Assembly (NCBI RefSeq): GCF_003966695.1
Contig: NZ_AP018829.1
Location: forward strand, 124,001 to 188,000
DNA length: 64,000 bases
Direction: 5' to 3'
From: Asticcacaulis excentricus
Lineage (GTDB): Bacteria; Pseudomonadota; Alphaproteobacteria; Caulobacterales; Caulobacteraceae
The stretch's first letter is position 1. The number at the start of each line of letters is the position of its first letter. The translations under genes were made by a program, and so were the position numbers. Shown piece after piece: positions 50,355-59,163 of the stretch. The notes beneath the pieces were generated by a model that did no database searches, was not told the origin of the DNA, and saw only the letters and a program-made list of their open reading frames with translations.

Positions 50355-51226
50355 CCCCTTCCCGCTTACTTACAATTACCCTGGCGCTCACCCTCTTCGG
50401 AACCGCCGCCGCTGACGCCCGACCCAAAGGTCGCCTTTCGCCAAGGCCCGCCGTCGCTCAGGATCGGCCCGCAGATGAGGTGCGCAAAGCCAATGAAGCG
50501 GCACGGGTTGAGCCGGCGAGTGATAGCTTTGCCAATGCCGTTCAGGTCTACCCCTACACACCCGGCGCGCTTTATCGCGTCTACACCTCCGTGGGCAAGG
50601 TGACCGACATCGCGCTGCAGCCCGGAGAACAACTCACGGGCTCTGGTCCGATTGCCGCCGGGGATACGGTGCGCTGGATCATCGGCTCAACGGAAAGCGG
50701 CACAGGCACCGAACGTCAGGTGCACATTCTGATCAAGCCAACCGCCAACCAGCTCTCCACCAATCTCGTCATCAATACGGATCGGCGCACCTACCATATC
50801 GAGGTTCAGGCTCTGCCCTCGACCTATATGGCCTCCGTCTCCTGGCGTTATCCACTGGATGAGATGAAGGCGCTGGAGGTGAAGGCCGAACGGGTGCGCG
50901 AACAGATGCCCGTGGCCTCGGGCCTCACCCCGGAGACCCTGAATTTCAAATACCGTCTGGAGGGGGCCAAGGTGCCCTGGCGGCCCGTCCGCGCCTTTGA
51001 TGACGGCCGTCAGGTGTTTATTGAACTGCCCGCCGCAATCGCCGCAACGGATTTGCCCCCTCTGTTCCTGCTCGGTGCCGACGGCAAAGCGGAACTGGTG
51101 AACTACCGCGTCAGTCACCGCTTCATAATTGTCGATCGCCTCTTTTCGACTGCAGAAATGCGCATTGGTGAAAAGTCACGCCAGAAGGCCGTGCGGATCC
51201 GGTTTACGGGAGGCCCACGTTCATGA
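50351..51226 (+). CDS. trbG: TrbG
   Basis: A 291-residue VirB9-type outer-membrane-associated protein with a signal peptide (residues about 1-22, ending ADA). The start at 50351 is supported by the ATGA overlap with trbF; upstream in-frame codons lie inside trbF. The body has the usual AVQVYPYTPGALYRVYTSVG and C-terminal VNYRVSHRFIIVDRLFSTAE. It joins TrbI and a lipoprotein in the outer-membrane core complex. Confidence 0.95.
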   Translation: MTPSRLLTITLALTLFGTAAADARPKGRLSPRPAVAQDRPADEVRKANEAARVEPASDSFANAVQVYPYTPGALYRVYTSVGKVTDIALQPGEQLTGSGPIAAGDTVRWIIGSTESGTGTERQVHILIKPTANQLSTNLVINTDRRTYHIEVQALPSTYMASVSWRYPLDEMKALEVKAERVREQMPVASGLTPETLNFKYRLEGAKVPWRPVRAFDDGRQVFIELPAAIAATDLPPLFLLGADGKAELVNYRVSHRFIIVDRLFSTAEMRIGEKSRQKAVRIRFTGGPRS

Positions 51227-52419
51227 GTGAGACCAATCCCAACCTCGCAGAGGCGCTACGTCTGAGACCAGACCCGAAACCCGTTTTGCGACTGTCCCGC
51301 AAGGCTCTTGCGGTGACGGGTATAATCGCAGGCGCAGGCATTGGCGGCGCTCTGATGCTGGCACTGGCTCCCCCTGCCAAGCCAACCGTCCCACGCCCTG
51401 AAGTCTCCGCCCCTGAGAAGCGACCGCGCAGCAACGAAACGCTCAACAGGCTACCGGCAAGCTACGCCGATGTGCCCGTCCTCGGCCCGCCACTGCCCGG
51501 AGACCTGGGCAAACCTATGCTCAATAGCGGGCTCGTCGCGACGGGCGACGGCGGCGAGCAGAATGTAGTGTCTGGTCAGGGTGCCTTGGGATCGAGTGAG
51601 CCGCCTTCGGCACCACCTAGCCCTGATGACCAAACCCGGCTAAACGCCCGCTCAAGTTCCGTGTTTGCGCCGGGCAATGCTCCAAAAGCGCAGGTCGAGC
51701 CTTCTCCCCTGCCGCTACCGGCGCTGCCTGATCTCGCGCGTTTGATGGCGCCTCAACAGGAACTCCCGCGCAACGCCGCGGATAAGCAGACAGCGTTTCT
51801 TCGGGCAGACACTGATCGTTCGAGTGTCAGTGACGCGCGTCTGATTACACCAGCCTCCCCCTATCTCATTCAGGCTGGCAGCGTGCTACCCGCCGCACTC
51901 GTCACCGGCATCCGCTCTGACCTTCCGGGTCAGGTCATCGCGCAGGTGACGCAGGATGTCTACGACACGCTTGGGCAGGGTCACCTTCTGATACCTAAAG
52001 GGTCGCGTCTCCTGGGCGAATACGATAGCGCTATTGCCTTCGGACAAAGCCGCGTCCTTCTGGCCTGGCGACGCCTGATCCTTCCCAACGGAAAATCCCT
52101 CATCCTGGAGCGCCTGTCCGCCGCCGATGTGAGCGGGCAGGCCGGTCTTGAAGATCGCACCGATTATCATTTCGATGGTCTCCTCGCCGCGGGTGCCCTG
52201 TCCACCGTGTTAAGCGTGGGCGCGCAAGCCGGGTCGTCCGACAGCGATTCCGACATCGTGCGGGCTATTCGCGAGGGCGCCGGAGACAGCATCAGCCGAA
52301 CAGGGCAACGCATCGTCGAGCGTCAATTGAACATCACTCCCACCCTGACAATTAGGCCCGGACACCGCGTGCGGGTGATCCTGTCGAAAGACCTTGTCTT
52401 AGAACCCTATGGACGCTGA
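51223..52419 (+). CDS. trbI: TrbI
   Basis: A 398-residue VirB10-type protein spanning the envelope: a short cytoplasmic part, a membrane helix (about residues 27-47), a Pro-rich linker (50-190) and a C-terminal barrel domain (SPYLIQAGSVLPAALVTGIR ... GHLLIPKGSRLLGEYDSAIA). The ends are intact and overlap trbG by 4 bases. It closes the core trb operon. Confidence 0.95.
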   Translation: MSETNPNLAEALRLRPDPKPVLRLSRKALAVTGIIAGAGIGGALMLALAPPAKPTVPRPEVSAPEKRPRSNETLNRLPASYADVPVLGPPLPGDLGKPMLNSGLVATGDGGEQNVVSGQGALGSSEPPSAPPSPDDQTRLNARSSSVFAPGNAPKAQVEPSPLPLPALPDLARLMAPQQELPRNAADKQTAFLRADTDRSSVSDARLITPASPYLIQAGSVLPAALVTGIRSDLPGQVIAQVTQDVYDTLGQGHLLIPKGSRLLGEYDSAIAFGQSRVLLAWRRLILPNGKSLILERLSAADVSGQAGLEDRTDYHFDGLLAAGALSTVLSVGAQAGSSDSDSDIVRAIREGAGDSISRTGQRIVERQLNITPTLTIRPGHRVRVILSKDLVLEPYGR

Positions 52420-52420
52420 C

Positions 52421-52651
52421 ATGGCCAAGCTAAAACTCGGGCCACTTCCCGACGACAAGCCCGTTAAGGTGACGATTGACCTTCCCGCAGCCGTTCATCG
52501 CGACCTCCTCGCCTACGCAGACGCCCTCACACGGCAGACCGGCCAGAAGATTGATGAACCCAACCGTCTGATACCGATCATGCTGGAACGGTTCATGGCG
52601 TCTGACCGCGCCTTTACGCAAACCGCGCGCCGATCACAGGTGTTCAATTAG
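52421..52651 (+). CDS. DUF2274-family small protein
   Basis: A 76-residue DUF2274 protein (MAKLKLGPLPDDKPVKVTID) that regularly ends trb operons in Proteobacteria. The composition suggests a ribbon-helix-helix-like fold (VKVTIDLPAAVHRDLLAYAD). It begins 1 base after trbI and probably regulates transfer. The family is not functionally characterised. Confidence 0.9.
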   Translation: MAKLKLGPLPDDKPVKVTIDLPAAVHRDLLAYADALTRQTGQKIDEPNRLIPIMLERFMASDRAFTQTARRSQVFN

Positions 52652-52663
52652 GGGGAGACCGCC

Positions 52664-52955
52664 ATGAACACGACGTTTCTATTACTCGCTCAGTATGATG
52701 GCCGCGCCGTCATCCCGATTGAATGGGTCTGCCGGGATTACTTTTCTCATCTGACCCCGATCAAGCTGATAGCCAAGATCTCCGCAGGCGATATTGCGAT
52801 CCCCGCTGGTGAGAATTGAAAACAGCCAGAAATGCGCCAAAGGCGTTCATCTTCAGGACCTGGCGGGCTACCTTGATGAACGAACAGCCGAGGCGAGAAA
52901 AGAGATGACCGCACTCATTGGCCCCTCGCATAGCCGGGCCAGAAGTCACCACTGA
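52664..52955 (+). pseudogene. prtN-like pyocin-activator gene, frameshifted
   Basis: The start (MNTTFLLLAQYDGRAVIPIE, then WVCRDYFSHLTPIKLIAKIS) matches PrtN-type activators. The frame then stops at 52831 after IPAGEN. Removing one C from the CCCC run at 52801-52804 restores IPLVRIENSQKCAKGVHLQD and a full C-terminus ending at 52955, with ARKEMTALIG and a short basic tail. A single-base insertion has therefore probably killed the gene, unless a sequencing error is responsible. PrtN activates bacteriocin genes in Pseudomonas; in trb-bearing elements the family may activate transfer or excision. Confidence 0.82.
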
Positions 52956-52981
52956 ACGCTGCAAGCCATCGGGCGAACCGA

Positions 52982-53242
52982 TTACATTTTCTGGCGATTC
53001 GCGGGCATGGCCGAGTGCGGAGAGTAATGGAACTCCGGCGTACGCAGCTTAAACCACTCAGGAGACAGGCAGGCCCTGCTTAAAGCACCGGGCAACCACC
53101 GGGACCGCATCTGCGCTACCAGGAGGCTCAGCGTCTGACGATAGATTTCCTCCTTTACGCCCTTGGTGCGCGCCTTGTAAATGGTGGTTAACCCACGTTC
53201 GCGGGATGGCCGTTTATGCAGACCGAATTCGCTTTTGGTCAA
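52982..53242 (-). CDS. Hypothetical basic protein (86 residues)
   Basis: No family recognised. It is Arg/Lys-rich (GLHKRPSRERGLTTIYKART) and overlaps the preceding small frame by 4 bases (ATGA), as in true gene pairs. It lies between the dead prtN and the first IS110 element, in sequence that may be degrading. Confidence 0.4.
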   Translation of the reverse strand: MTKSEFGLHKRPSRERGLTTIYKARTKGVKEEIYRQTLSLLVAQMRSRWLPGALSRACLSPEWFKLRTPEFHYSPHSAMPANRQKM

Positions 53243-53442
53243 ATCCTCAGCACGATCAGGTCAATGAGCGCGCTGTTGCCTTGCGCAGACGGATGCAAGC
53301 GCACCCAGTAACCCCTGTTCTTAGCGAACATCTCAAGCTCGCGCGCCTGTCGACTCCACGTGTTGATATCCACCTCACTGGTATGCGCGCAGCTATAATG
53401 GCCAGCATCACCAGTAGCGATAATCTGCCGGAGTTCCTGCAA
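53239..53442 (-). CDS. Hypothetical protein (67 residues, TTG start)
   Basis: A short frame with plausible globular composition (LQELRQIIATGDAGHYSCAH and an ending GNSALIDLIVLRI). The start codon would be TTG with AGAAG upstream; an in-frame stop lies 5 codons before it. It overlaps the next frame. It may be a remnant of a larger gene. Confidence 0.4.
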   Translation of the reverse strand: MQELRQIIATGDAGHYSCAHTSEVDINTWSRQARELEMFAKNRGYWVRLHPSAQGNSALIDLIVLRI

Positions 53443-53620
53443 AGTTACTTCTTTTCACGACATCTGCCCCGCAGCCTTCGACGAATGGTGATCGCCATAG
53501 CATCCCGTTGCGGCTCAGGGCCATAGTCCGATACTGACGTGATGGGGTGGACGGCTCCCGCTCCCGGCATCTAGGTGCCATACTGTGGCTGTCAAAGGTC
53601 ACAACATTGGAGAGCCATCC

Positions 53621-54643
53621 ATGAAAGAGGTTACCACGATCGGTCTTGATATTGCCAAGCATGTTTTCCAAGCCCATGGGATAGCGGCCGATGGGGCGGT
53701 TGTTTTTCGACGAAAGTTACGTCGAAACGAGGTTGGAGCCTTTTTCGCAGGGCTTCCATCCTGCCTAATCGGTATTGAAGCGTGCGCTACAGCTCATTTC
53801 TGGGCGCGGCAACTGATTGATTTGGGCCACCAAGTCAAACTCATTCCGGCAGCTTATGTGAAGCCTTACGTGAAGCGACAAAAGAATGATGCCGCTGATG
53901 CCGAAGCCATATGCGAGGCAGTCACTCGGCCGACGATGCGCTTTGTGCCGGTGAAGACCGAGGAACAGCAAAGCGTGCTGATGCTTCACCGCGTCCGCGA
54001 ACTCCTCATTCGGCAACGGACTATGCTTGTAAACGCCCTTAGGGGGCACCTTGCCGAACTTGGGCTCGTGACCCAGCTGGGTGCCCGCGGCGTTGATATG
54101 CTGTTAGCCTTAGTGGAAGACGAAGACCACGACATGATCACCACAGTCGCTCGTACAGCCTTACTCCCGATCGCCCAACAATTGCGGGACCTGGACCTGC
54201 AGGTTGGCGAGGTGGATAAGCAGATATTGGCTTGGCACCGGTCGAATGATCTCAGCCAAAGGCTTGAGACTATACCCGGGATTGGCCCGATTACGGCCAG
54301 CGCTATCGCCGCTACGGTAGCTGATGCATCTTTGTTCAAATCGGGCCGGCAGCTTGCCGCCTGGCTTGGCCTTGTGCCGCGTCAAAACTCGTCTGGAGGA
54401 AAAGAGCGGCTTGGCAAAATCACCAAGCAGGGCGATCCCTATATCCGACGATTGCTGGTCGTGGGTGCGGCCGCTGTCTTGCGATTTAGCAAAAGCGCAA
54501 AATCGACGACAGCGGCGTGGGGTGCTGGAATGTTGTCTCGAAAACCGTACACCGTAGTGGCCGTTGCTATGGCCAACAAGATGGCGCGCATTGCCTGGGC
54601 GCTCATGGTGAACGGAACACGCTTTAACGGAATGACCGCGTAG
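53621..54643 (+). CDS. IS110-family DEDD transposase (recombinase)
   Basis: A 340-residue recombinase starting MKEVTTIGLDIAKHVF. The N-terminal RuvC-like domain has the acidic residues in GLDIAKHVF, IGIEACA and KNDAADAEAI. The C-terminal Transposase_20 domain (TIPGIGPITASAIAATVADA, then LGLVPRQNSSGGKERLG) includes the Ser of SSGGK used in strand transfer by this family. The frame is complete, so the element may be active. The ATG at 53621 is chosen over an upstream in-frame start because of the family beginning. Confidence 0.93.
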   Translation: MKEVTTIGLDIAKHVFQAHGIAADGAVVFRRKLRRNEVGAFFAGLPSCLIGIEACATAHFWARQLIDLGHQVKLIPAAYVKPYVKRQKNDAADAEAICEAVTRPTMRFVPVKTEEQQSVLMLHRVRELLIRQRTMLVNALRGHLAELGLVTQLGARGVDMLLALVEDEDHDMITTVARTALLPIAQQLRDLDLQVGEVDKQILAWHRSNDLSQRLETIPGIGPITASAIAATVADASLFKSGRQLAAWLGLVPRQNSSGGKERLGKITKQGDPYIRRLLVVGAAAVLRFSKSAKSTTAAWGAGMLSRKPYTVVAVAMANKMARIAWALMVNGTRFNGMTA

Positions 54644-54902
54644 GCCACCTGCGCAGGTTCAGCGAATTGGTGAGGTGCTGATGGTGTGATGAATGCGGTC
54701 GATACCGAGATTGGAAAAACCCGTCGTTGGGAGCTGGCGCAAAAAAAGCGCGATGACGTGTCTGGGATCCAATCTGCGGAATACATCAGGGCCAGCGGCA
54801 ATGAACGGCCGCATCAAAAGGCCGGACACATGCCTGCACCCGACCGATATCAATACACCAAAATCTTCTTGCCAATAGGGAGCCGTCCACACATGCTCCC
54901 CA
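54644..54902 (+). ncRNA. Candidate bridge RNA region of IS110 copy 1
   Basis: 259 bases of non-coding sequence between the transposase stop and the right element end. IS1111-group elements carry their bridge RNA on this side of the gene. No loop structure could be assigned by eye. The second copy has the same sequence at 61440-61698. Confidence 0.35.
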
Positions 54903-55032
54903 TTTCTTGGCCACCCGAAACTAGAATTTCCGGGGGTACACACTCGATACGACCGCTGTGCCCACACCTTCTTCTCTGCCATACTCATCGCCGCTACCGT
55001 CATCTTCTGGCTCTGATCAATGAGTCCTGAGC
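54903..55032 (+). mobile_element. Two nested IS scars: IS3-type end and IS5-type end
   Basis: 54903-54935 is nearly the same as the left end of the IS3-family element at about 60238 (CCACCCGAAACTAGAATTTC). 54936-55032 is the terminal 97 bases of the same IS5-family element type as at 13833 (C-terminal codons YDRCAHTFFSAILIAATVIF and terminal repeat), followed by CTAG at 55033-55036. So an IS5 copy was entered by the IS3 element, whose end then received IS110. Confidence 0.8.
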
Positions 55033-55128
55033 CTAGGAAATTCTCAGCTCTGGACGCTTACGCACTGCTGATGCCCTCCTGCGCCAAAGCGCGGCGAGCC
55101 ACGTGACGTGCCGCGTCATCCCTTAGAG

Positions 55129-56430
55129 TCAGGCCGATTTAGCGAGATTCCTTAGAAACGCAGTCATCGCGCTTTCAATCTGACGGATTTGATCGCCTGC
55201 CTCTCCCGCCTTTTGTGTCGAGTTCTCAGCCAGCCCAAACGCACTGTCGGCAATGTCTCCTGTCATCAGAGCACTCTTGACGATGATACCTATTTCATTA
55301 TTTGAACTGTCGGCCCGGCGACTGATCTCGGTCGCTGATGCCTCTTGCTGTCGCACGGCCCCTGCAATAGACGACGACCCCATGTTGATGTCCGCAATGG
55401 CATTATTAATATCGAGGAGTGACATCGATATGCGGTCCGCGATACCCTTCAGATCGCCAATATGACTGGATATCTCGACGGTGGCTTTCTTAGAATTATT
55501 AGCCAGTTGTTTTACCTCTGAGGCTACGACGGCAAACCCTTTACCCGCCTCGCCGGCACGGGCGGCCTCAATGGTCGCGTTGAGCGCCAAAAGATTTGTT
55601 TGTTCGGCGACCCCCTGAATGACACCGGTAAACCCGTGGATTTGATCCGTCGCACGCAATAAAAGATCCTTGATCTTGAGCGATTCATTCACCGTCTCGG
55701 CGATCTTGTTGATCGACGTGACGTTGACCTCGAGTTGTCTCGATATTTCGCCAATTGACGAAGACAATTGCTCGGTCGCTTCTGATATCTGACGCGCGTT
55801 CTCCATAGCTCTTTCTGGGGCCGAATTATTGGTCTTGGCATGGGCGCGGACGGATTCGGTTTCCGCTTTCAGACGGGCGGAATAGGTCTGAATTTCTGCA
55901 ATCGTCGCATTTAGGAGGCTGACGTTTTGTGCGACTTCGGCGTTAAACAAATCGCCCAAGGCCTGACGGCGGTTTGCCGCCTCTTTCTCCATCACCTCAA
56001 AATAAAAGGTAACAACAACCGCCAGATCTTTAAAGACGGCCTGAAGGACCGACTCAACGACTTTCTCGCGATCTTTAATTTCAGATTTCGGCAAGGTATC
56101 CATTGCCGTATTGAGGAGATTAGATGCGTAATTTGCGTAGGCCATAACGTATCCAAAGCAATCCAGGCTCTGTGAAACGTTCTCTATGATGGCGCGCTGT
56201 TTCTCAAAATATTCGTCGTCAAACTGGCCATTTACGATTTTTTTGAGCTTAAACCGCTCGGTTTCAGCGACCTCGGCCGGCAGAGTGCTCCAGTTGACCC
56301 CCAGACCTCGCCGGTAGGTATCGAGGAGCATGGCCTCAAAGCGCGTCAATAACCGCGCCTCTACCTTGCGTCCTATGGCGGCCTGCTCCGAGGTCAAGGT
56401 TGGGAAGCGTTGCTTGTAGGGATGAGACAC
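55129..56430 (-). CDS. Methyl-accepting chemotaxis protein with globin-type sensor
   Basis: A 433-residue soluble chemoreceptor without membrane segments. The N-terminal 165 residues look like a protoglobin (HemAT-like) sensor domain that could bind haem and sense oxygen. The C-terminal half is a methyl-accepting signalling domain with the CheA/CheW-binding tip [20 protein letters not shown], then [20 protein letters not shown]. The sensor identification rests on layout ([20 protein letters not shown] region) and is less certain than the signalling domain. It stands alone; no che genes are nearby. Flanked by IS elements, it may be part of a mobilised segment. Confidence 0.9.
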   Translation of the reverse strand: MSHPYKQRFPTLTSEQAAIGRKVEARLLTRFEAMLLDTYRRGLGVNWSTLPAEVAETERFKLKKIVNGQFDDEYFEKQRAIIENVSQSLDCFGYVMAYANYASNLLNTAMDTLPKSEIKDREKVVESVLQAVFKDLAVVVTFYFEVMEKEAANRRQALGDLFNAEVAQNVSLLNATIAEIQTYSARLKAETESVRAHAKTNNSAPERAMENARQISEATEQLSSSIGEISRQLEVNVTSINKIAETVNESLKIKDLLLRATDQIHGFTGVIQGVAEQTNLLALNATIEAARAGEAGKGFAVVASEVKQLANNSKKATVEISSHIGDLKGIADRISMSLLDINNAIADINMGSSSIAGAVRQQEASATEISRRADSSNNEIGIIVKSALMTGDIADSAFGLAENSTQKAGEAGDQIRQIESAMTAFLRNLAKSA

Positions 56431-56549
56431 GACGTAATCTCCAGGACGAATCTGACCTCATCCTGCGTGCCACAGGATTGGTTAAAAAACGTTGTTCGAG
56501 ATTCTCTCTATCATTACCCTGCCGCCTTTTTGGGTGTTTACACGTTAAG

Positions 56550-56584
56550 GGCCCGTCCGGAAGCATTAAGCTTCGGGCCGGGCC
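56550..56584. terminator. Hairpin downstream of the SDR gene
   Basis: Arms GGCCCGTCCGGAAGC and GCTTCGGGCCGGGCC pair in 13 of 15 positions around a 5-base loop, between the SDR stop and the chemoreceptor start. Confidence 0.5.
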
Positions 56585-56604
56585 AATGTTGTTAAGTGGA
56601 CTTA

Positions 56605-57432
56605 TTATCGCGGTTGCAGATCACCAAAGAAGTACGAGGACGTCACTCCCCCATCCATCAGGAAATCACTGCCACTGATAAAAGCACCGTCTGGTCCCAT
56701 TAACAGAGCAGCGAGGTTGGCAACCTCGTCCGGTGTGCCAGCACGACCGCAGGGCGACAGGTCTATCATTCGACGATACCCTTCGCCACGCGGGCCCGTA
56801 AGCTCGTCACGAGCCAAAGGGGTTATGATTATGCCGGGGCTGATCGCATTGACGCGCGCACCACGTCTGCCCCAGCGCACCGCTTCACTCATCACCCGCA
56901 AAACGTTAGCGCGCTTCGAGAGCTGATAGGCATGGAGTGTATCTTTGACCGAGTCTGGCTGCAAGAACGAGAGGTCAAGCAACTCTTCTGTAGGCGTAAG
57001 CGCCAGAGCTCTGTCCTGTTCGGGCGAAAGCGCCGGCAGCCTGTGCCCGGATTGTGACGCGATCACCACGGCCGATCCACCCCGACTGACGACGTGTCCG
57101 AAAAGTTCCAGTAGCAGCGCGGTTCCATACAAGTCGACTTTTAATATTGCCGAAACTGGCGCCTGGCTCGGCGACACGCCCGCCGAATGGATCACCTGCG
57201 TCACCTCTCCAATCGAAGTCGCCCGATCGACAAGCGACTGAACGGACGCACGCGAAGAAATATCAACCACCGCAGTGTGGGTCTTGTAACCCGCCGCCTT
57301 CAATATTTCGGCTGCGGCGTCCGCATTCGCCTGGTGCAGGTCCGCCAATAAGATTTGCTTCCCGGTGCCAACCCGACGGGCAATGGCTTGGCCAATGGAC
57401 CCAGCCCCTATGAGCACGACTACATCTGACAT
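56605..57432 (-). CDS. Short-chain dehydrogenase/reductase
   Basis: A 275-residue classical SDR oxidoreductase. The nucleotide-binding motif is GAGSIGQAIA at residues 9-18, D-type NAD(P) contacts follow (LLADLHQ, VDIS), and the active-site region has VIASQSGH (Ser) and the YxxxK motif in YQLSKRA. The C-terminal SPGIIITPLARDELTGPRGE is typical. The start at 57432 has GGAG at the right spacing; an earlier in-frame start lacks SDR features. It is the same strand as the NTF2-like and AKR genes but separated from them by a terminator. The substrate is unknown. Confidence 0.92.
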   Translation of the reverse strand: MSDVVVLIGAGSIGQAIARRVGTGKQILLADLHQANADAAAEILKAAGYKTHTAVVDISSRASVQSLVDRATSIGEVTQVIHSAGVSPSQAPVSAILKVDLYGTALLLELFGHVVSRGGSAVVIASQSGHRLPALSPEQDRALALTPTEELLDLSFLQPDSVKDTLHAYQLSKRANVLRVMSEAVRWGRRGARVNAISPGIIITPLARDELTGPRGEGYRRMIDLSPCGRAGTPDEVANLAALLMGPDGAFISGSDFLMDGGVTSSYFFGDLQPR

Positions 57433-57571
57433 AATGGTCTCCTTCTTGTTTTGGATTGATATCAGTTTGGGGAGATTTGACGAAAGCCCGCTTAACCGCT
57501 GCCGCTGGAGCGATATGTCGAAAAGTGTGAGCGGTTTTCGACAAAAATATCGCAACAAAACAGAGATTTAG

Positions 57572-57606
57572 AGCGGGATGATGCTTCCATTCAAAATCAT
57601 CCCGCT
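57572..57606. terminator. Hairpin downstream of the NTF2-like gene
   Basis: AGCGGGATGAT and ATCATCCCGCT form a perfect 11-bp stem with a 13-base loop. It ends the AKR-NTF2 transcript on the minus strand. Confidence 0.65.
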
Positions 57607-57652
57607 GTGTTTGCTTCAAAAGCGTACCCGCATGGCCACGGATGCGGCGACG

Positions 57653-58048
57653 CTAGTAGCTACAGGTGTGTAAATTGACGAGACGCCAGGCGCCGGATTT
57701 CCTAGCGTAAACTTCCGTGAAGGCGAGATCGAAGCTGGCTCTGTGACCGGAAAAACGAACATCGAAACGGGCCTTACCAAACAGCGCCGCCGCATCCCCA
57801 TAGACCCGAGCGGTAAGCTCACGAGGAGAGATACGCTCATAGACAAAGCGTCCCGACCGCATTTCCTCGATCCACTCCGACTTCGAAGAAACGCGCCCGT
57901 TTAAATGCACAAAAATCAGGTCGTCGTCGAACAGGTTTGCGACCCGATCAACGTCGCGGTCGGTCTTCCAACGAAACTTATCCGTTGAAAGTTTGACTAT
58001 ATCCTCAGCCGTAATCTCGCTGTCTGGCCAACCTTCCAGGGTCATCAC
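57653..58048 (-). CDS. SnoaL/NTF2-like protein
   Basis: A 131-residue single-domain protein of the NTF2-like DUF4440 type: TDRDVDRVANLFDDDLIFVH, then GRVSSKSEWIEEMRSGRFVY, with the sheet end SGAWRLVNLHTCSY. Such proteins bind small molecules or isomerise them. Its start overlaps the aldo/keto reductase stop (ATGA), so both are one operon. Together they probably handle a common small substrate. Confidence 0.87.
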   Translation of the reverse strand: MMTLEGWPDSEITAEDIVKLSTDKFRWKTDRDVDRVANLFDDDLIFVHLNGRVSSKSEWIEEMRSGRFVYERISPRELTARVYGDAAALFGKARFDVRFSGHRASFDLAFTEVYARKSGAWRLVNLHTCSY

Positions 58049-59037
58049 ATCATCCCCAGAACGGGATGCGTTCGATAAGGACGTTCCAAAGCTTCAATGT
58101 CTTCGCGTGCCAGTTGGATGTCGAGCGCGGCTACCGCCTCTTCTACATGCGATACCGCCGTTGTTCCCACTATAGGCGCCGTGACAAACGGCTTGCTCAA
58201 CATCCACGCCAGTGCGGTTTGCGCCATGGACAGTCCGAGGGTCTTTGCAACCGCCTGGAGATTAGCTACCACCACCTTGTCGAGATCATTGGTTGAGTCC
58301 CAGACCCATTTGGAAACTTCATCGACCTTGACGCGCTCCGTCACCGTTCCCCAGGGGTGGGCAAGGCGCCCCCCGGCAAGAGGGCTCCAGGGCGTAACAC
58401 CCACCTTGCGATCCTCGCAAAGCGGAATCATCTCACGCTCTTCCTCTCGGTAGATGAGGTTATAGTGGTTCTGCATTACAGAGAATTTCGTCCAGCCCTG
58501 CCGCTCGGCAATCGACTGCATCCTCTCAAACTGCCATGCATACATGGTGGAAGCACCGATGTAGCGAACCTTGCCCATTTTCACGACATCATGAAGGGCC
58601 TCCATCGTCTCTTCCATCGGTGTGTGAGGGTCAAGACGGTGGATGGTGTAAAGATCGACATAGTCCATCCCCAAGCGTTTCAGACTCTTGTCTATTTCCG
58701 ACAAAATAGCTTTTCGCGAAAGCCCGCTGCCATTAGGCTTACCCGCCCGCATCTCCATACGCACCTTGGTTGCGACAACAACGTCGTCGCGGGGAAGTCC
58801 CAGGGCACGGATTAATCGGCCTGTAATCTCCTCGCTGGTACCAAGCTGATAGACATTGGCCGTATCGAAGTAATTGATGCCCAGCTCCACGGCCTTCGTA
58901 AAAATGGGCTTAGCCTCATCAAAATCTCTTGCCCAAGGGAACAGCCCATTTTCACTTCCGGGCTTGCCAAAGCTCATCATACCCAGACAAATCTTCGACA
59001 CGTCGAGGCCCGTGTTCCCCAGTTTCACGTACTTCAT
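58045..59037 (-). CDS. Aldo/keto reductase
   Basis: A 330-residue NADPH-dependent reductase of the AKR superfamily. It opens KLGNTGLDVSKICLGMMSFG. The catalytic tetrad is in NYFDTANVYQLG (Asp, Tyr), VVVATKV (Lys) and DLYTIHRLDP (His), and the cofactor part is WSPLAGGRLAHPWG. It is close to the YajO/YghZ-type soluble reductases. It is divergent from a LysR gene 126 bp away, which is probably its regulator. The substrate is not evident. Confidence 0.94.
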   Translation of the reverse strand: MKYVKLGNTGLDVSKICLGMMSFGKPGSENGLFPWARDFDEAKPIFTKAVELGINYFDTANVYQLGTSEEITGRLIRALGLPRDDVVVATKVRMEMRAGKPNGSGLSRKAILSEIDKSLKRLGMDYVDLYTIHRLDPHTPMEETMEALHDVVKMGKVRYIGASTMYAWQFERMQSIAERQGWTKFSVMQNHYNLIYREEEREMIPLCEDRKVGVTPWSPLAGGRLAHPWGTVTERVKVDEVSKWVWDSTNDLDKVVVANLQAVAKTLGLSMAQTALAWMLSKPFVTAPIVGTTAVSHVEEAVAALDIQLAREDIEALERPYRTHPVLGMM

Positions 59038-59163
59038 AGCGACACCTTATCCCTGAAATCCCGTCGAGCCACCCGCCCGGCACCATAAGATAAAACAGTA
59101 ACGCCTTTCGCTTTTGCCGATTAGGCGCTAAATTCTACATGGACTGATACTCGGAGCTTATAG

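Larger units (their letters stand above)
53535..54902 (+). mobile_element. IS110-family (IS1111-type) element, copy 1, 1368 bp
   Basis: This copy matches 61440-62807 in inverse orientation over 1368 bases. Subterminal inverted repeats TGGACGGCTCCC (53548-53559) and GGGAGCCGTCCA (54878-54889) are the mark of the IS1111 group. There is no target duplication, as expected. The non-coding part downstream of the transposase gene (54644-54902) is the place where such elements encode a bridge RNA. The right end abuts a fragment of an IS3-type end. Confidence 0.92.
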
